Shown here one piece after another: positions 35,005 to 43,470 of a DNA stretch of 64,000 bases. The notes beneath the pieces were generated by a model that was given only the letters and a program-made list of their open reading frames with translations, was not told where the DNA came from and made no database searches. Every line of letters begins with the position of its first letter. Position 1 is the first letter of the stretch. The stretch comes from DTU036 sp964346475 (GTDB lineage Bacteria; Bacillota; Clostridia; Peptostreptococcales; Acidaminobacteraceae). Made by a program: the position numbers and the translations under genes. The stretch spans positions 27,541 through 91,540 of the forward strand of contig CAYFUM010000003.1 in assembly GCA_964346475.1 (NCBI GenBank), given 5' to 3'.

Positions 35005-36526
35005 CCTTCTCCTTTGCTAGGAGTCCTTCTTCATAGTCTATCCTATAAAGGGTTTTTTTATCACTGAGCCTACTACCGTCATAGTAGCTTTCTATATATT
35101 GGCCTCCGGGTCTCTTCCTTCCTGGAAAGAAAATAAACCTTTGATTTCTTCTTTTTCTTGCATAATCAAGTTCCAGGGTCTCCCTTATAACTTCCCCGCT
35201 TATATTTCCAAGAATTTCAAATCTGCTTTCTAAGGACATCTTGCTATAGACCTTGTCCCTGGGAAACTTCTCTGCTAGACGCCAGTAGACATCAAAGCTA
35301 GAACGCTCCCTGGTTAGGTATTCCATGGTTAGAGGCAGGTCTTCCCTGGGATAGAGGTCCATCATTTTCTCTATGGTCTTTAAAAGCTTAAGTTCAGCAA
35401 AAGAAATATCCTTGGTCTCTAGGACCTCATAGGGTGCAAAGCTTGAAGCCTCAATGGCATGCTGGTCCTTCTCATTATAGAGTCTAGTTCCAGGCAAGAG
35501 TTTCAAAAATCCCAGCTGGATATAGTCTCCGCCCAGGCTTTCTAGCTCAATATAGCTGCTTCTAATATTTTCAAAGCTTGAACCAGGTAGGCCACTTATT
35601 AAATCCAAGTGGACATGACCAGGAAAAACCTCAATGAATTTTTTCAAATCATCCCTGTAGCTAGAGTAAAGAAGATTTCTGTAGACCTTTTTATTAACAA
35701 TATCCTGAGTTGACTGGACCCCTATCTCAACCTGGAAAAGCCCAGGTCTTAGGTCCCTGAAAAACTCTCTAAATTCCTCTGTCAATAAATTTGGCGCCAA
35801 CTCCATATGAAAGCTGGTTTTTCCCCTGTCATTCTTCTTTATAAAGTCCAGTATTTCCATTGCCTTATCTAGATGGACATTAAAACTTCTATCAACAAAC
35901 TTAACCAGGGGGATTTCATTTTCAATGAGCTTTAAAAGGTCATCTTTAACCAGCTCCATAGGCCTATACCTAACTCCAGTGGAACCGCTCATGCAGTAGC
36001 TGCAGGCAAAGGGACAGCCCCTTTGGGCCTCATAGTAGACTATGGTCTTGTCCCTAGCCTCATCATGGGGGTAGCTAAAATCCAGGACCATCTCCCTGTT
36101 TATCTCAGTTAGGTTACCTTTATAGCTGATGTTTTTCCACCCTGTCCTATCATAGGGACTTTCAAGAAAGCTTCGAAAGGGGCTCTCCCCCTCTCCCATA
36201 ATAACACCATCAAAAATATCCAGATAGTCATCAAGCCCGCCCAGCACCTCGGGACCACCGCAAAGATAAATAGCTCCAGGATGAATAAGCCTCATTTCCC
36301 AGGCTAACTTCTTTACATAGTCGCCATTCCAAATATAGGCAGAAAAGGCTATCCCATCGTAGTTTTCAAAACCGCTGTCTAGGAGGATATCCCTGGGCTG
36401 CATGTTTACTGTATATTCCTTTAGGTCAGGACTAAGTCCATATTGCTTGGCAATTTCCTTAAGATAGCCAAGGGCTAGGTTTGGATGGACATAGCGGGAA
36501 TTAATTCCAATTAATAATATCTTCAT
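34994..36526 (-). CDS. B12-binding-domain radical SAM protein (DUF4080 type)
   Basis: Radical SAM enzyme of 510 residues. An N-terminal cobalamin-binding-like Rossmann domain starts MKILLIGINSRYVHPNLALGYL, and the radical SAM cluster motif is C-x3-C-x2-C in GCPFACSYC. A C-terminal DUF4080-like domain follows. The substrate is unknown; relatives are mostly uncharacterised methyltransferase-like enzymes. Start choice: the open frame extends 36 codons upstream, but GTGAGGTAAG before the ATG at 36526 is a good RBS and MKILLIG is the family start. It is the first gene of the nadK-TPR-ptb-iorAB operon. Confidence 0.85.
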   Translation of the reverse strand: MKILLIGINSRYVHPNLALGYLKEIAKQYGLSPDLKEYTVNMQPRDILLDSGFENYDGIAFSAYIWNGDYVKKLAWEMRLIHPGAIYLCGGPEVLGGLDDYLDIFDGVIMGEGESPFRSFLESPYDRTGWKNISYKGNLTEINREMVLDFSYPHDEARDKTIVYYEAQRGCPFACSYCMSGSTGVRYRPMELVKDDLLKLIENEIPLVKFVDRSFNVHLDKAMEILDFIKKNDRGKTSFHMELAPNLLTEEFREFFRDLRPGLFQVEIGVQSTQDIVNKKVYRNLLYSSYRDDLKKFIEVFPGHVHLDLISGLPGSSFENIRSSYIELESLGGDYIQLGFLKLLPGTRLYNEKDQHAIEASSFAPYEVLETKDISFAELKLLKTIEKMMDLYPREDLPLTMEYLTRERSSFDVYWRLAEKFPRDKVYSKMSLESRFEILGNISGEVIRETLELDYARKRRNQRFIFFPGRKRPGGQYIESYYDGSRLSDKKTLYRIDYEEGLLAKEKDDV

Positions 36527-36677
36527 TCTTACCTCACCATCATTATAAAGGAAAAGCTTGCCTATATCTAGTAAGCTATTTTTCAATAATGGACAAATAT
36601 AGGGAAAGTTAATTGCATTTAATAAAGATCCCATATCTTGGCAACTTATGCTAAAGTGGCTTTCTAAATTTATCTAT

Positions 36678-36706
36678 TTGTGGTATTGTCTTTTTATACT
36701 TAATAT
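36678..36706 (+). promoter_or_regulatory. Promoter of the papain-fold protein gene
   Basis: TTGTGG, 17-base spacer, TAATAT, 30 bases before the preferred ATG at 36737. Confidence 0.5.
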
Positions 36707-36736
36707 AAATAGCAAGTCTATTTGGATTGGAATAAT

Positions 36737-37324
36737 ATGAAAACTCTATATATCTTGTTGACAAGACCTACCACCCTGGTGTCTAGGGTAATCCACACAG
36801 CTACTAGAGACCAGTTTACCCACATATCAATTTCCTTTGAAAGCAATTTAGAGCCCCTCTATAGCTTTTCTAGAAAGTATGCAAGAAGTCCCCTGCCAGC
36901 TGGCATGACCACCGAGGCCATTGCCCAGGGTTTCTATAAGGATAGAGGCTTTATTACCTGTGCTCTCTATGAGCTACCTGTTTCTTCCTCTGTCTACTAC
37001 GCAGCTAAAAAGGAAGCCGAAAGTATGTATAATAAATCCGAGGCCTACAGGTTTAACATCCTGGGCCTAGCCCTGTGTAAATTAAATATACCTATGGAAA
37101 GATCCAACCACTACTTCTGCTCCCAGTTTGTCAGCAGCCTACTTGAAAACAGTGGAGCCCTTAGAATTCCTAAAAACTCTGGGCTTATGAGGCCTGCAGA
37201 CTTCCTAGAAATACCTGAGCTCAAACTGGTCTTTCAAGGAGACCTGGCTAGCCTTCAGGACTACCTAAACTATGAGGTGCTATGGCCTGGTTATAAGGTG
37301 AGTTATCTAAATGAAACACTATAA
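36737..37324 (+). CDS. Permuted papain-fold (YiiX/NlpC-P60-like) protein
   Basis: A 195-residue protein resembling the permuted NlpC/P60 (YiiX-like) superfamily. An early histidine lies in QFTHISISFE and a late cysteine in NHYFCSQFVSSLLENSG, the order expected for the permuted fold. No signal peptide is clear, so a cytoplasmic amidase or thioesterase role is as likely as cell-wall cleavage. Start choice: a TTG at 36722 extends the frame by five codons, but the ATG at 36737 (MKTLYILLTRP) is more natural; neither has a strong RBS. A promoter lies at 36678-36706. Confidence 0.75.
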   Translation: MKTLYILLTRPTTLVSRVIHTATRDQFTHISISFESNLEPLYSFSRKYARSPLPAGMTTEAIAQGFYKDRGFITCALYELPVSSSVYYAAKKEAESMYNKSEAYRFNILGLALCKLNIPMERSNHYFCSQFVSSLLENSGALRIPKNSGLMRPADFLEIPELKLVFQGDLASLQDYLNYEVLWPGYKVSYLNETL

Positions 37325-37349
37325 TAAGCAGCCTCAGCTGCTTATTATA
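37320..37349. terminator. Hairpin between convergent genes
   Basis: Thirteen-base perfect arms TATAATAAGCAGC and GCTGCTTATTATA with loop CTCA. The 3' end of the kinase gene lies within it. No extended T-run; termination is inferred from the convergent arrangement. Confidence 0.55.
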
Positions 37350-38389
37350 AGATCTGCTTTTTCATTAATACTATGGGCCACTATATAGGCTTCCTCTAGA
37401 GGGATCCACCTCTTTTTATATATTTCCAGGACCTCTTTGCCATTTCTTTTTAAAATTCTTTTTTCCTGCTCCAGCCTATCTAGGTCATAGAAGACTCTTA
37501 AATCCATGTAGTCACCAAGCTTTGGATGGTGACTATAGGCTCCCTCCACTATTAATATTTGAGACAAGCCCAGGTGTTTTTTTTCACCATAATCCATAAG
37601 TGAACAATCAAAGGGTCTAAAGGATATTTCCTGGCCCTTATTTACTTTATCCACCACCTCTTCTAGAAATCTCTCATAGTGGATATTTCCTCCAGCCTCG
37701 GCTAGCCTCTCCTGGCTACGAAGCTCTCTAGGTAGGAAGAAATCATCCATGGCAAGAATTGTTGCCCCTGTTATTTTGGCAAGCTCCCTGGCAAGGGTGC
37801 TCTTCCCAGCCCCACTTCTGCCATCTATAGCTATAATAAGCCTGTCCTTATCTTTAACTAGCTGAGCCATAGCCTCTAGAATAGAAATATGATTTTTATA
37901 GGCTCTGGAGGCTAGCCTATAGGCGGGCCTAGCCTCTTTTCTATAGGTCTGGCTATGGTGGACCGCCCTGGGACCTTCTTTAAGATAGGCCTCTAGGTAG
38001 GTCTGCCAGTCCTCCTTTGAAAAGGAAAAGTTATTAAAATAATCTCTATTCTCTATTTCCCTTAAAAGACTTATAAAGGCCATCTTGTCTCTGGGTTTTT
38101 TCTCCATGGAATTCACAAAGATCTCAAAGAGCCAGTCCTGAGGTAGGGCCCTGGCCTTCCAGGGCCTTAGATTAACCCTCATGTAGTCTTCTGAGATAGC
38201 TTCCAAAAGATCTCCATCTTCTTCTTCAACCCCTTCAAACTCCCTCCTAAGATAGGCCCGGGCATGGCCTAGGTCATCAAGCATATGCTCCCCACCAAAA
38301 TAAGCCTGGAAAAGAAGTTTAACCAGGTCCTGGGGCTCCATATAGGGATAGTCTTCTTGGTGATTTTTAAGAATGCTTGCTTTTATCAT
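37334..38389 (-). CDS. Uridine kinase-like P-loop protein with N-terminal extension
   Basis: A 351-residue protein whose C-terminal half is a uridine kinase/phosphoribulokinase-like P-loop kinase. Walker A is IAIDGRSGAGKST (186-198), then the DDFF motif typical of nucleoside kinases, YERF and RPFDC. The N-terminal 165 residues (with FGGEHMLDD and RVNLRPWKA) form a separate domain of unknown role. It follows the ECF transporter S component by nine bases, so it may phosphorylate the imported compound and trap it inside the cell. The exact substrate is unknown. Confidence 0.82.
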   Translation of the reverse strand: MIKASILKNHQEDYPYMEPQDLVKLLFQAYFGGEHMLDDLGHARAYLRREFEGVEEEDGDLLEAISEDYMRVNLRPWKARALPQDWLFEIFVNSMEKKPRDKMAFISLLREIENRDYFNNFSFSKEDWQTYLEAYLKEGPRAVHHSQTYRKEARPAYRLASRAYKNHISILEAMAQLVKDKDRLIIAIDGRSGAGKSTLARELAKITGATILAMDDFFLPRELRSQERLAEAGGNIHYERFLEEVVDKVNKGQEISFRPFDCSLMDYGEKKHLGLSQILIVEGAYSHHPKLGDYMDLRVFYDLDRLEQEKRILKRNGKEVLEIYKKRWIPLEEAYIVAHSINEKADLIISS

Positions 38390-38398
38390 AGGAGCTTC

Positions 38399-38944
38399 CT
38401 AGTCCTGGGAAGGATAGCGACTGGGTATAAGACCAGCCTTCTCTAGGGCTATAACCAGGCTAGGCAGCAGGATGATTTGAATTATAAGGCCAGGCAGGGC
38501 CGTAACAAAATAGCTGGCTATCCAGGCAGTCAGAGAATAGGCGCCGGGAGAGAATATTAGAGCCCTGGCTAAGCCAGCTACAATCCTTCCCACTATCAGA
38601 GCTAGAAAAAGGCTGAGATAGAGATCAAGTAGATTGCTACGACTGCGAATAAGAGACATAGCAAGGCCTGCCACCAGGCCATAGGCGGCAAGTTCAATCA
38701 TCATACTGGGAAGATAGGCCGTGGGGGGCATTCCAGTTATAAGACTAGATAGAAAGGGGCCAAGAAGTCCGCCTATGAGGCCATAGGCACCCCCACAGAT
38801 AAGTCCACAAAGCAGTACAGGAATATGCATGGGTAAAAATACACTCGCTGCATTGGGTATGCCGTGGAAGGCCAGGGGTAGCACCACACAAAGGGCCACA
38901 CTAACTGCACTTATAATTGTCTTTTTAACGCTGGTCATTTCCAT
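38399..38944 (-). CDS. ECF transporter substrate-binding S component
   Basis: Integral membrane protein of 181 residues with about five to six hydrophobic segments, matching the ECF transporter S-component class. Recognisable features are FLPMHIPVLLCGLICGG and the GLIGGLLGPFLSSLITGMPP segment. S components bind one vitamin or nucleobase with high affinity and couple to EcfT. Specificity cannot be read here; the downstream kinase-like gene suggests a nucleoside- or vitamin-like substrate. No riboswitch was recognised upstream of the operon. Confidence 0.82.
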   Translation of the reverse strand: MEMTSVKKTIISAVSVALCVVLPLAFHGIPNAASVFLPMHIPVLLCGLICGGAYGLIGGLLGPFLSSLITGMPPTAYLPSMMIELAAYGLVAGLAMSLIRSRSNLLDLYLSLFLALIVGRIVAGLARALIFSPGAYSLTAWIASYFVTALPGLIIQIILLPSLVIALEKAGLIPSRYPSQD

Positions 38945-38961
38945 AAATTCTCTCCTTTGGG

Positions 38962-39759
38962 CTAGAAGCCCCTTAAATATACTTGTATGAATACTAGAAT
39001 ACCACAGAGAAGAAGGGCTAGGTAGTCTCTGGAAACTAACTTTTTCCTGGCTCTGGGACTCCTGTTTTTTGCCCCTCTATAACCCCTGGCCTCCATGGCC
39101 AGGGATAGGTCATCGGCCCTTTTAAAGGCACCGATAAAAACAGGGACCACCATGGCAGAAAAACTATCCAGTCTATGGCTAAGTTTTCTGCTATCAAACC
39201 TGGCCCCCCTAGCCCTCTGGGCTTTTTTTATAAGAGCCGCCTCTTCTAAAAGACCGGGTATAAACTGCAGGGCTATGCTGAGTATCATAGCCACCTCTTC
39301 AACAGGAAGACCAATAAACTTCAGGGGCTTTAGTAAACTTGTCAGGGCCTGGGTTATATCCCTGGGGCTGGTGCTTGTCATGAGGATAGTGCTAAGAGTC
39401 ATCATAAGAAGAAGGTTGATTATAACTCTAAGACCCTGGAAGACTCCCTCTTGGTAAATTTTAATCCTGCCTAGACTGTAAAGAATCTCTCCTTCTGCTA
39501 GGAAGAGGCTATTAATTAATAGGATTAGAAGGAAAAAAGGATAGAGTCTGAGGCTTTGGGCTAGGACCTGCCTTAGCGCTAGCCGGGCCAGGAAGATCAC
39601 TAGCAGGGTAAAGCCTATAAGATTTAAGTAGCCCCAGAAATTCCTTGATATAAGAAGGCCAGCAAATACCATAAAGAGTCCCAGAAGCTTGACCCTGGCA
39701 TCCAGCCTGTGGATAGGAGACTCCAGGGGCATATATTGGCCTAGGAGAATGTCCTTCAT
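38962..39759 (-). CDS. ecfT: ECF transporter transmembrane component EcfT
   Basis: Membrane subunit (265 residues) that links S components to the ATPases. It has several transmembrane segments and the characteristic coupling helix motifs, with ARGAR in KKAQRARGARFD and a second ARGYRGA near residue 230. The start overlaps ecfA2 by four bases. Confidence 0.93.
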   Translation of the reverse strand: MKDILLGQYMPLESPIHRLDARVKLLGLFMVFAGLLISRNFWGYLNLIGFTLLVIFLARLALRQVLAQSLRLYPFFLLILLINSLFLAEGEILYSLGRIKIYQEGVFQGLRVIINLLLMMTLSTILMTSTSPRDITQALTSLLKPLKFIGLPVEEVAMILSIALQFIPGLLEEAALIKKAQRARGARFDSRKLSHRLDSFSAMVVPVFIGAFKRADDLSLAMEARGYRGAKNRSPRARKKLVSRDYLALLLCGILVFIQVYLRGF

Positions 39760-40610
39760 AGGCTAGCTCCTTTAAACTCCCTAAGCAGGGCTTCAAGCAG
39801 TTCTTCTTTTCTTATAATTCCTGGTCCTAAGTCTTTTCCTCTTGCTAAAAGTTTTCTGCTTACTTCCTGAGAAGGGGTGGAAATAAGATCCAGCTCTTTT
39901 AGTAGTTTCCTATCCCCAAGTATCTCCTCTGGGCTGGCATCTCTAAGGATTCTGCCCCCATCCATAAGGATAAGGCGCAAAGAGCACTGGGCTAGAGCCT
40001 CTAGGTCATGGGAGACCATTATTATGGTAAAACCCTCTTGGTTAAGCTCCTTAGTTAGTCGTAAAAAGTCCCTTCTGCTAGAAGGATCAAGACCCGATAC
40101 AGGCTCATCAAAAATCAGGATTGATGGCTTTACAGCTAGGATTCCAGCTAGAGCCAGTTTTCTTCTTTCTCCACCGGAAAAAGCCAGTGGAGACTTGTTT
40201 TTTATTTTACTGTAATCAAAACCAAGTTTTTCCAGGGCCCAGACCAGCCTTTCCTGGATTACTTCTCTAGATAGCTCTGAGTACTTAAGACCAAAGGCCA
40301 GCTCCCTTTCTACAGTGCTCTCAAAGAGCTGGTGGTCTGGATTTTGAAAAACGATGCCAAGTTTTTTTCTAAGTTTCTCTTCACTAAAACCTGTCCCATA
40401 GATATCCTGACCCTCTAAAAGAACCTGGCCAGAGCTGGGTCTATTAAGGCCAGCCAGCATCTCAATTAGGCTGGACTTTCCAGAACCCGTCCTTCCCATA
40501 ATACCCAGAAAGTCCCCCTCTTTTATTTCAAGATCAATTTGCTTAAGAGCCTCTATATCCCCACCTAGCCCTGGATAGCTTAAATTAACTCCATTTACTT
40601 TAATAAGCAT
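39756..40610 (-). CDS. ecfA2: ECF transporter ATPase EcfA2
   Basis: ABC ATPase of 284 residues: Walker A GRTGSGKSS, Q-loop VFQNPDHQLF, signature SGGERRKLALAG, Walker B ILIFDEPVSG and H-loop VSHD. It forms a heterodimer with EcfA1 to energise uptake. The C-terminal extension after residue 230 is typical for energy-coupling ATPases. It overlaps ecfA1 by 16 bases. Confidence 0.94.
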   Translation of the reverse strand: MLIKVNGVNLSYPGLGGDIEALKQIDLEIKEGDFLGIMGRTGSGKSSLIEMLAGLNRPSSGQVLLEGQDIYGTGFSEEKLRKKLGIVFQNPDHQLFESTVERELAFGLKYSELSREVIQERLVWALEKLGFDYSKIKNKSPLAFSGGERRKLALAGILAVKPSILIFDEPVSGLDPSSRRDFLRLTKELNQEGFTIIMVSHDLEALAQCSLRLILMDGGRILRDASPEEILGDRKLLKELDLISTPSQEVSRKLLARGKDLGPGIIRKEELLEALLREFKGASL

Positions 40611-41431
40611 AGTTCCTCCACCAGTTCTTCTTCACCCAGGGGGATTCTAGCAAGCCTGATTCCCCCTTCTAGAAGCTCATAATAAAGCTCCACACTAAAG
40701 GGCAGATCCAGGCCAGCCCCTATAAGAAGCTCCCTATCTGTTAGGATCTGCCTAGTGGGGCCTCCAGCTAGGATAGCACCATTTTTAATAATAAAGACCC
40801 GGTCGGCTATTAGGGCCTCATCCAGGAAGTGGGTAATCATTATCAGGGTTTTATTGTCTTTTTTTAGCTTCTCCAGGCTTTCTAGTACCTCCTGCCTCCC
40901 CTGGGGATCAAGCATGGAGGTCACCTCATCAAAGATAATAAGCTCCGGAGACAGGGCCAGGACTCCTGCCAGGGCTACCAGCTGCTTCTGGCCTCCTGAG
41001 AGGGAGGAGGTGGAGCGCTTCTCATAGCCCTCAAGGCCCACCCATGACAGGGCCTCCCTGATTTTTAAATTTATTTCCTCCCTTGGGGTATCATAGTTTT
41101 CCAGTCCAAAGGCAATATCCTCTTCAACCAGGGCTGATACAAACTGGTTATCGGGATTTTGGAAGACCATGCCACAGTTTCTTCTTAGCTGCCAGACCTT
41201 CTTTCTATCTGATAAATCTATTCCTGCCACCCTCAATCTGCCCCCCTGCAGGGCAAGAAGACCATTAAAGTGTTTTACCAGGCTAGACTTACCAGAGCCA
41301 TTGGCCCCCAGGATGCAGACTAGCTCCCCGGGGTAGATATCTATATCAAGTTCTTTTAAAACTTGAGGACTGGCCCTACCCTGTCCATAGCTAAAGCTAA
41401 GGCTCCTTCCTCTTATAATTTCCTTTTCCAT
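40595..41431 (-). CDS. ecfA1: ECF transporter ATPase EcfA1
   Basis: ABC ATPase of 278 residues: Walker A GANGSGKSS, Q-loop VFQNPDNQFV, signature SGGQKQLVALAG, Walker B LIIFDEVTS and H-loop ITHF. Position 9 of Walker B is V rather than P, as in many EcfA1 proteins. It is the first gene of the five-gene operon ecfA1-ecfA2-ecfT-S-kinase. An extended -10 lies at 41460-41468. Confidence 0.94.
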   Translation of the reverse strand: MEKEIIRGRSLSFSYGQGRASPQVLKELDIDIYPGELVCILGANGSGKSSLVKHFNGLLALQGGRLRVAGIDLSDRKKVWQLRRNCGMVFQNPDNQFVSALVEEDIAFGLENYDTPREEINLKIREALSWVGLEGYEKRSTSSLSGGQKQLVALAGVLALSPELIIFDEVTSMLDPQGRQEVLESLEKLKKDNKTLIMITHFLDEALIADRVFIIKNGAILAGGPTRQILTDRELLIGAGLDLPFSVELYYELLEGGIRLARIPLGEEELVEELCLLK

Positions 41432-41459
41432 ACTTCCCCCACCCTTTAAATACCCTTGT

Positions 41460-41468
41460 ATTATAACA
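41460..41468 (-). promoter_or_regulatory. Extended -10 promoter of the ECF operon
   Basis: Read leftward as TGTTATAAT between the argS terminator and the ecfA1 RBS (AAAGGGTGGGGG); no clear -35. Confidence 0.5.
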
Positions 41469-41493
41469 TAGGGGCCTGGTATCTTTTCTGCAA

Positions 41494-41518
41494 TAAAAAA
41501 GGCCGACAGAGTCGGCCT
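41494..41518 (-). terminator. Terminator of argS
   Basis: AGGCCGAC and GTCGGCCT arms, loop TCT, six T residues leftward. Confidence 0.9.
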
Positions 41519-41522
41519 GGGC

Positions 41523-43217
41523 TTACATTTTCTTGGGAGCCTCCATGTTGATTAGCTTCATTCCAGTCTCCAGGGTAGTACTTACCGCCTTGACCAGGGC
41601 TAGCTTAGCCTCTTTTTCCTTCTCATCCTCCACCAGGACAGAAACCTGGGCGTAGAATCTATTGAAGAGCTTGGCTATACCCATTAGATATCTAGAGACC
41701 AGGGCTGGTTCCATTTTGTCAAAGGCAGAGGAAACAGTTGCAGGAAAAAGTCCCAGCTCCCAGACAAGCTCCCTTGATACATCTTCCCTTAGATAGCTTC
41801 CATCAAAGGTAGCCTCCTTGTAGCCACCCTTATCTAGAAGGGAGTGGCACCTTACATTGCTATACTGGAGATAGGGTCCTGTCTCCCCTTCAAAGCTTAT
41901 GGCTTCATCCCAGTTAAAGGAGTAGTCCTTGACCCTGTTGTTACTAAGCTCTCTATAGGCTAGGGCTCCAAGGCCCACCTGTCTGGCAATCTCATCTTTG
42001 TCAGCTAGACCAGGATTTTTCTCTTCTATTATTTCTCTAGTTCTTTTAATAGCGGTCTTTATAACCTCCTCAAGGAAGATGTTATCACCATCTCTACTGG
42101 AGATCTTGCCCCCCTCCATCATTACAAGACCATGGTCTATATGCTCGCACTGCTGCCACCAGTCATAGCCCATTTTCTTTAGGATGGCCTTGAGCTGGTT
42201 AAAGTGGAGCTTTTGCTCACTGCCCACTATGTAGCAGTTCCTATAAAAGTCGTAGTGGTCCTTTCTATAGATTGCAGCAGCAATATCCCTGGTAATGTAG
42301 AGGCTGGTACCCTGAGAGGTGGTAACTATTACATTGGGGAGCTTCTCATCACTAAGGTCTATTATTTCTGCTCCATCATCTTCAATTATCAGACCCTTGT
42401 CTAAAAGCTCTCTTCTAATTCCCGGCATAAGGTCGGAGTAGAAGGCTTCACCTGCAAAGGAGTCAAAGTGACAGCCAATTAGTTCATAGACCCTGTTATA
42501 CTCCTTGAGGGAGACGTCCTTAAACCACTTCCACAACTCCAGGGCCTCAGGATCCTTCTCCTCTTCTAGTTTATAGAACCATCTTCTGGCCTCATCCATG
42601 TAGCTTGGGTCCTCCTCAGAAGCCCTATTGAATTTAACATAGAGTTCCAGTAGACCCCTAACCCCTATCTTTTCTATGTGGTCCCTATCCCCCCAGTGTT
42701 TAAAGGCAGTGATTATTTTTCCAAAGTTTATACCATAGTCACCCAGGTGGTTGATGGCAATGCCCTTATAACCAAGAAAGTTAGTTATCTTATAAAGGCT
42801 AGATCCTATCATAATGCCCCTAATATGGCCAAAGTGCAGCTCCTTAGAGATATTTGCCGAAGAGTACTCTATGATAACGGGTCTATTTTCCCCTTCATCA
42901 CTGGCACCATAATTTTCCTTCTTTTCCAGGATTTCACCTAGGATGGTCTCAGCCATGATTTTTCTATCTATAAAAAAGTTTAAGTAGGGCCCCAGGTTTA
43001 CAGCCCTATAGTTTTCATCCTCAATTTTTCCTGCCAGTTCCTCGGCTATATGGACAGGGCTTTTTTTCATGGCCTTGGCTAGTTTAAAACAGGGAAAGGC
43101 CAGATCCCCCTGGTCAGAAAACTTGGGAAGTTCCAAGGTATCTTTAATTTCTTCCTGGCTCATGGTCTCTACCAGGGGAGCAAGAAGCTCTGCAATGCCT
43201 AATTTAAATTTATCCAT
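41523..43217 (-). CDS. argS: Arginyl-tRNA synthetase
   Basis: Class I aminoacyl-tRNA synthetase of 564 residues. The signature HIGH appears as HFGH in SANISKELHFGHIRG (about 114-128), and the KMSKS equivalent is the degenerate KISSRDGD, both common in ArgRS. The N-terminal Add-1 domain and the C-terminal DALR anticodon-binding domain are both present. Expression is controlled by the T-box leader at 43248-43434, and the transcript ends at the terminator just after the stop. Confidence 0.97.
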   Translation of the reverse strand: MDKFKLGIAELLAPLVETMSQEEIKDTLELPKFSDQGDLAFPCFKLAKAMKKSPVHIAEELAGKIEDENYRAVNLGPYLNFFIDRKIMAETILGEILEKKENYGASDEGENRPVIIEYSSANISKELHFGHIRGIMIGSSLYKITNFLGYKGIAINHLGDYGINFGKIITAFKHWGDRDHIEKIGVRGLLELYVKFNRASEEDPSYMDEARRWFYKLEEEKDPEALELWKWFKDVSLKEYNRVYELIGCHFDSFAGEAFYSDLMPGIRRELLDKGLIIEDDGAEIIDLSDEKLPNVIVTTSQGTSLYITRDIAAAIYRKDHYDFYRNCYIVGSEQKLHFNQLKAILKKMGYDWWQQCEHIDHGLVMMEGGKISSRDGDNIFLEEVIKTAIKRTREIIEEKNPGLADKDEIARQVGLGALAYRELSNNRVKDYSFNWDEAISFEGETGPYLQYSNVRCHSLLDKGGYKEATFDGSYLREDVSRELVWELGLFPATVSSAFDKMEPALVSRYLMGIAKLFNRFYAQVSVLVEDEKEKEAKLALVKAVSTTLETGMKLINMEAPKKM

Positions 43218-43247
43218 AATATCTCCTTATATTTTTCTCCTTCAAAT

Positions 43248-43434
43248 AAAAAAAGTCCAGCTCTAGAGACGACTTTTAGCCGCGGTACCACTCTAGTTAG
43301 TTAGACTCACTCAAAAATACTAAGGTCCTTGTAAAAGCGCGCCACCACAAGAACTTCCTCCGGCTCCCACCCTCCCGGATTCGCTGAGAATCTCTATATG
43401 ATTTCCTCTTTTGACCTTTTATGCTATGCTATTT
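43248..43434 (-). promoter_or_regulatory. T-box leader of argS
   Basis: Contains the conserved T-box AGAGTGGTACCGCGG (near 43282-43296), which pairs with the free CCA end of uncharged tRNA. A terminator with arms around AAAAGTC and GACTTTT, then a T-run, ends at about 43248. The stem I distal loop region (GGGAGGGTGGGAGCC) is visible; the specifier codon was not resolved with confidence. Low charged tRNA-Arg should permit read-through. Confidence 0.88.
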
Positions 43435-43440
43435 GCACAA

Positions 43441-43469
43441 AGATTACCACAGCCAGCTAGAGAGGTCAA
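43441..43469 (-). promoter_or_regulatory. Promoter of the argS T-box transcript
   Basis: TTGACC (43464-43469), 17-base spacer, TAATCT (43441-43446), read leftward. The -35 overlaps the RBS of the divergent rhomboid gene. Confidence 0.75.
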
Positions 43470-43470
43470 G

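Noticed and set aside
43411..43469. Facing TTGACC and GGTCAA as a rhomboid promoter pair
   Set aside because: The leftward copy fits the argS promoter; the rightward one has no -10 at 15-19 bases.
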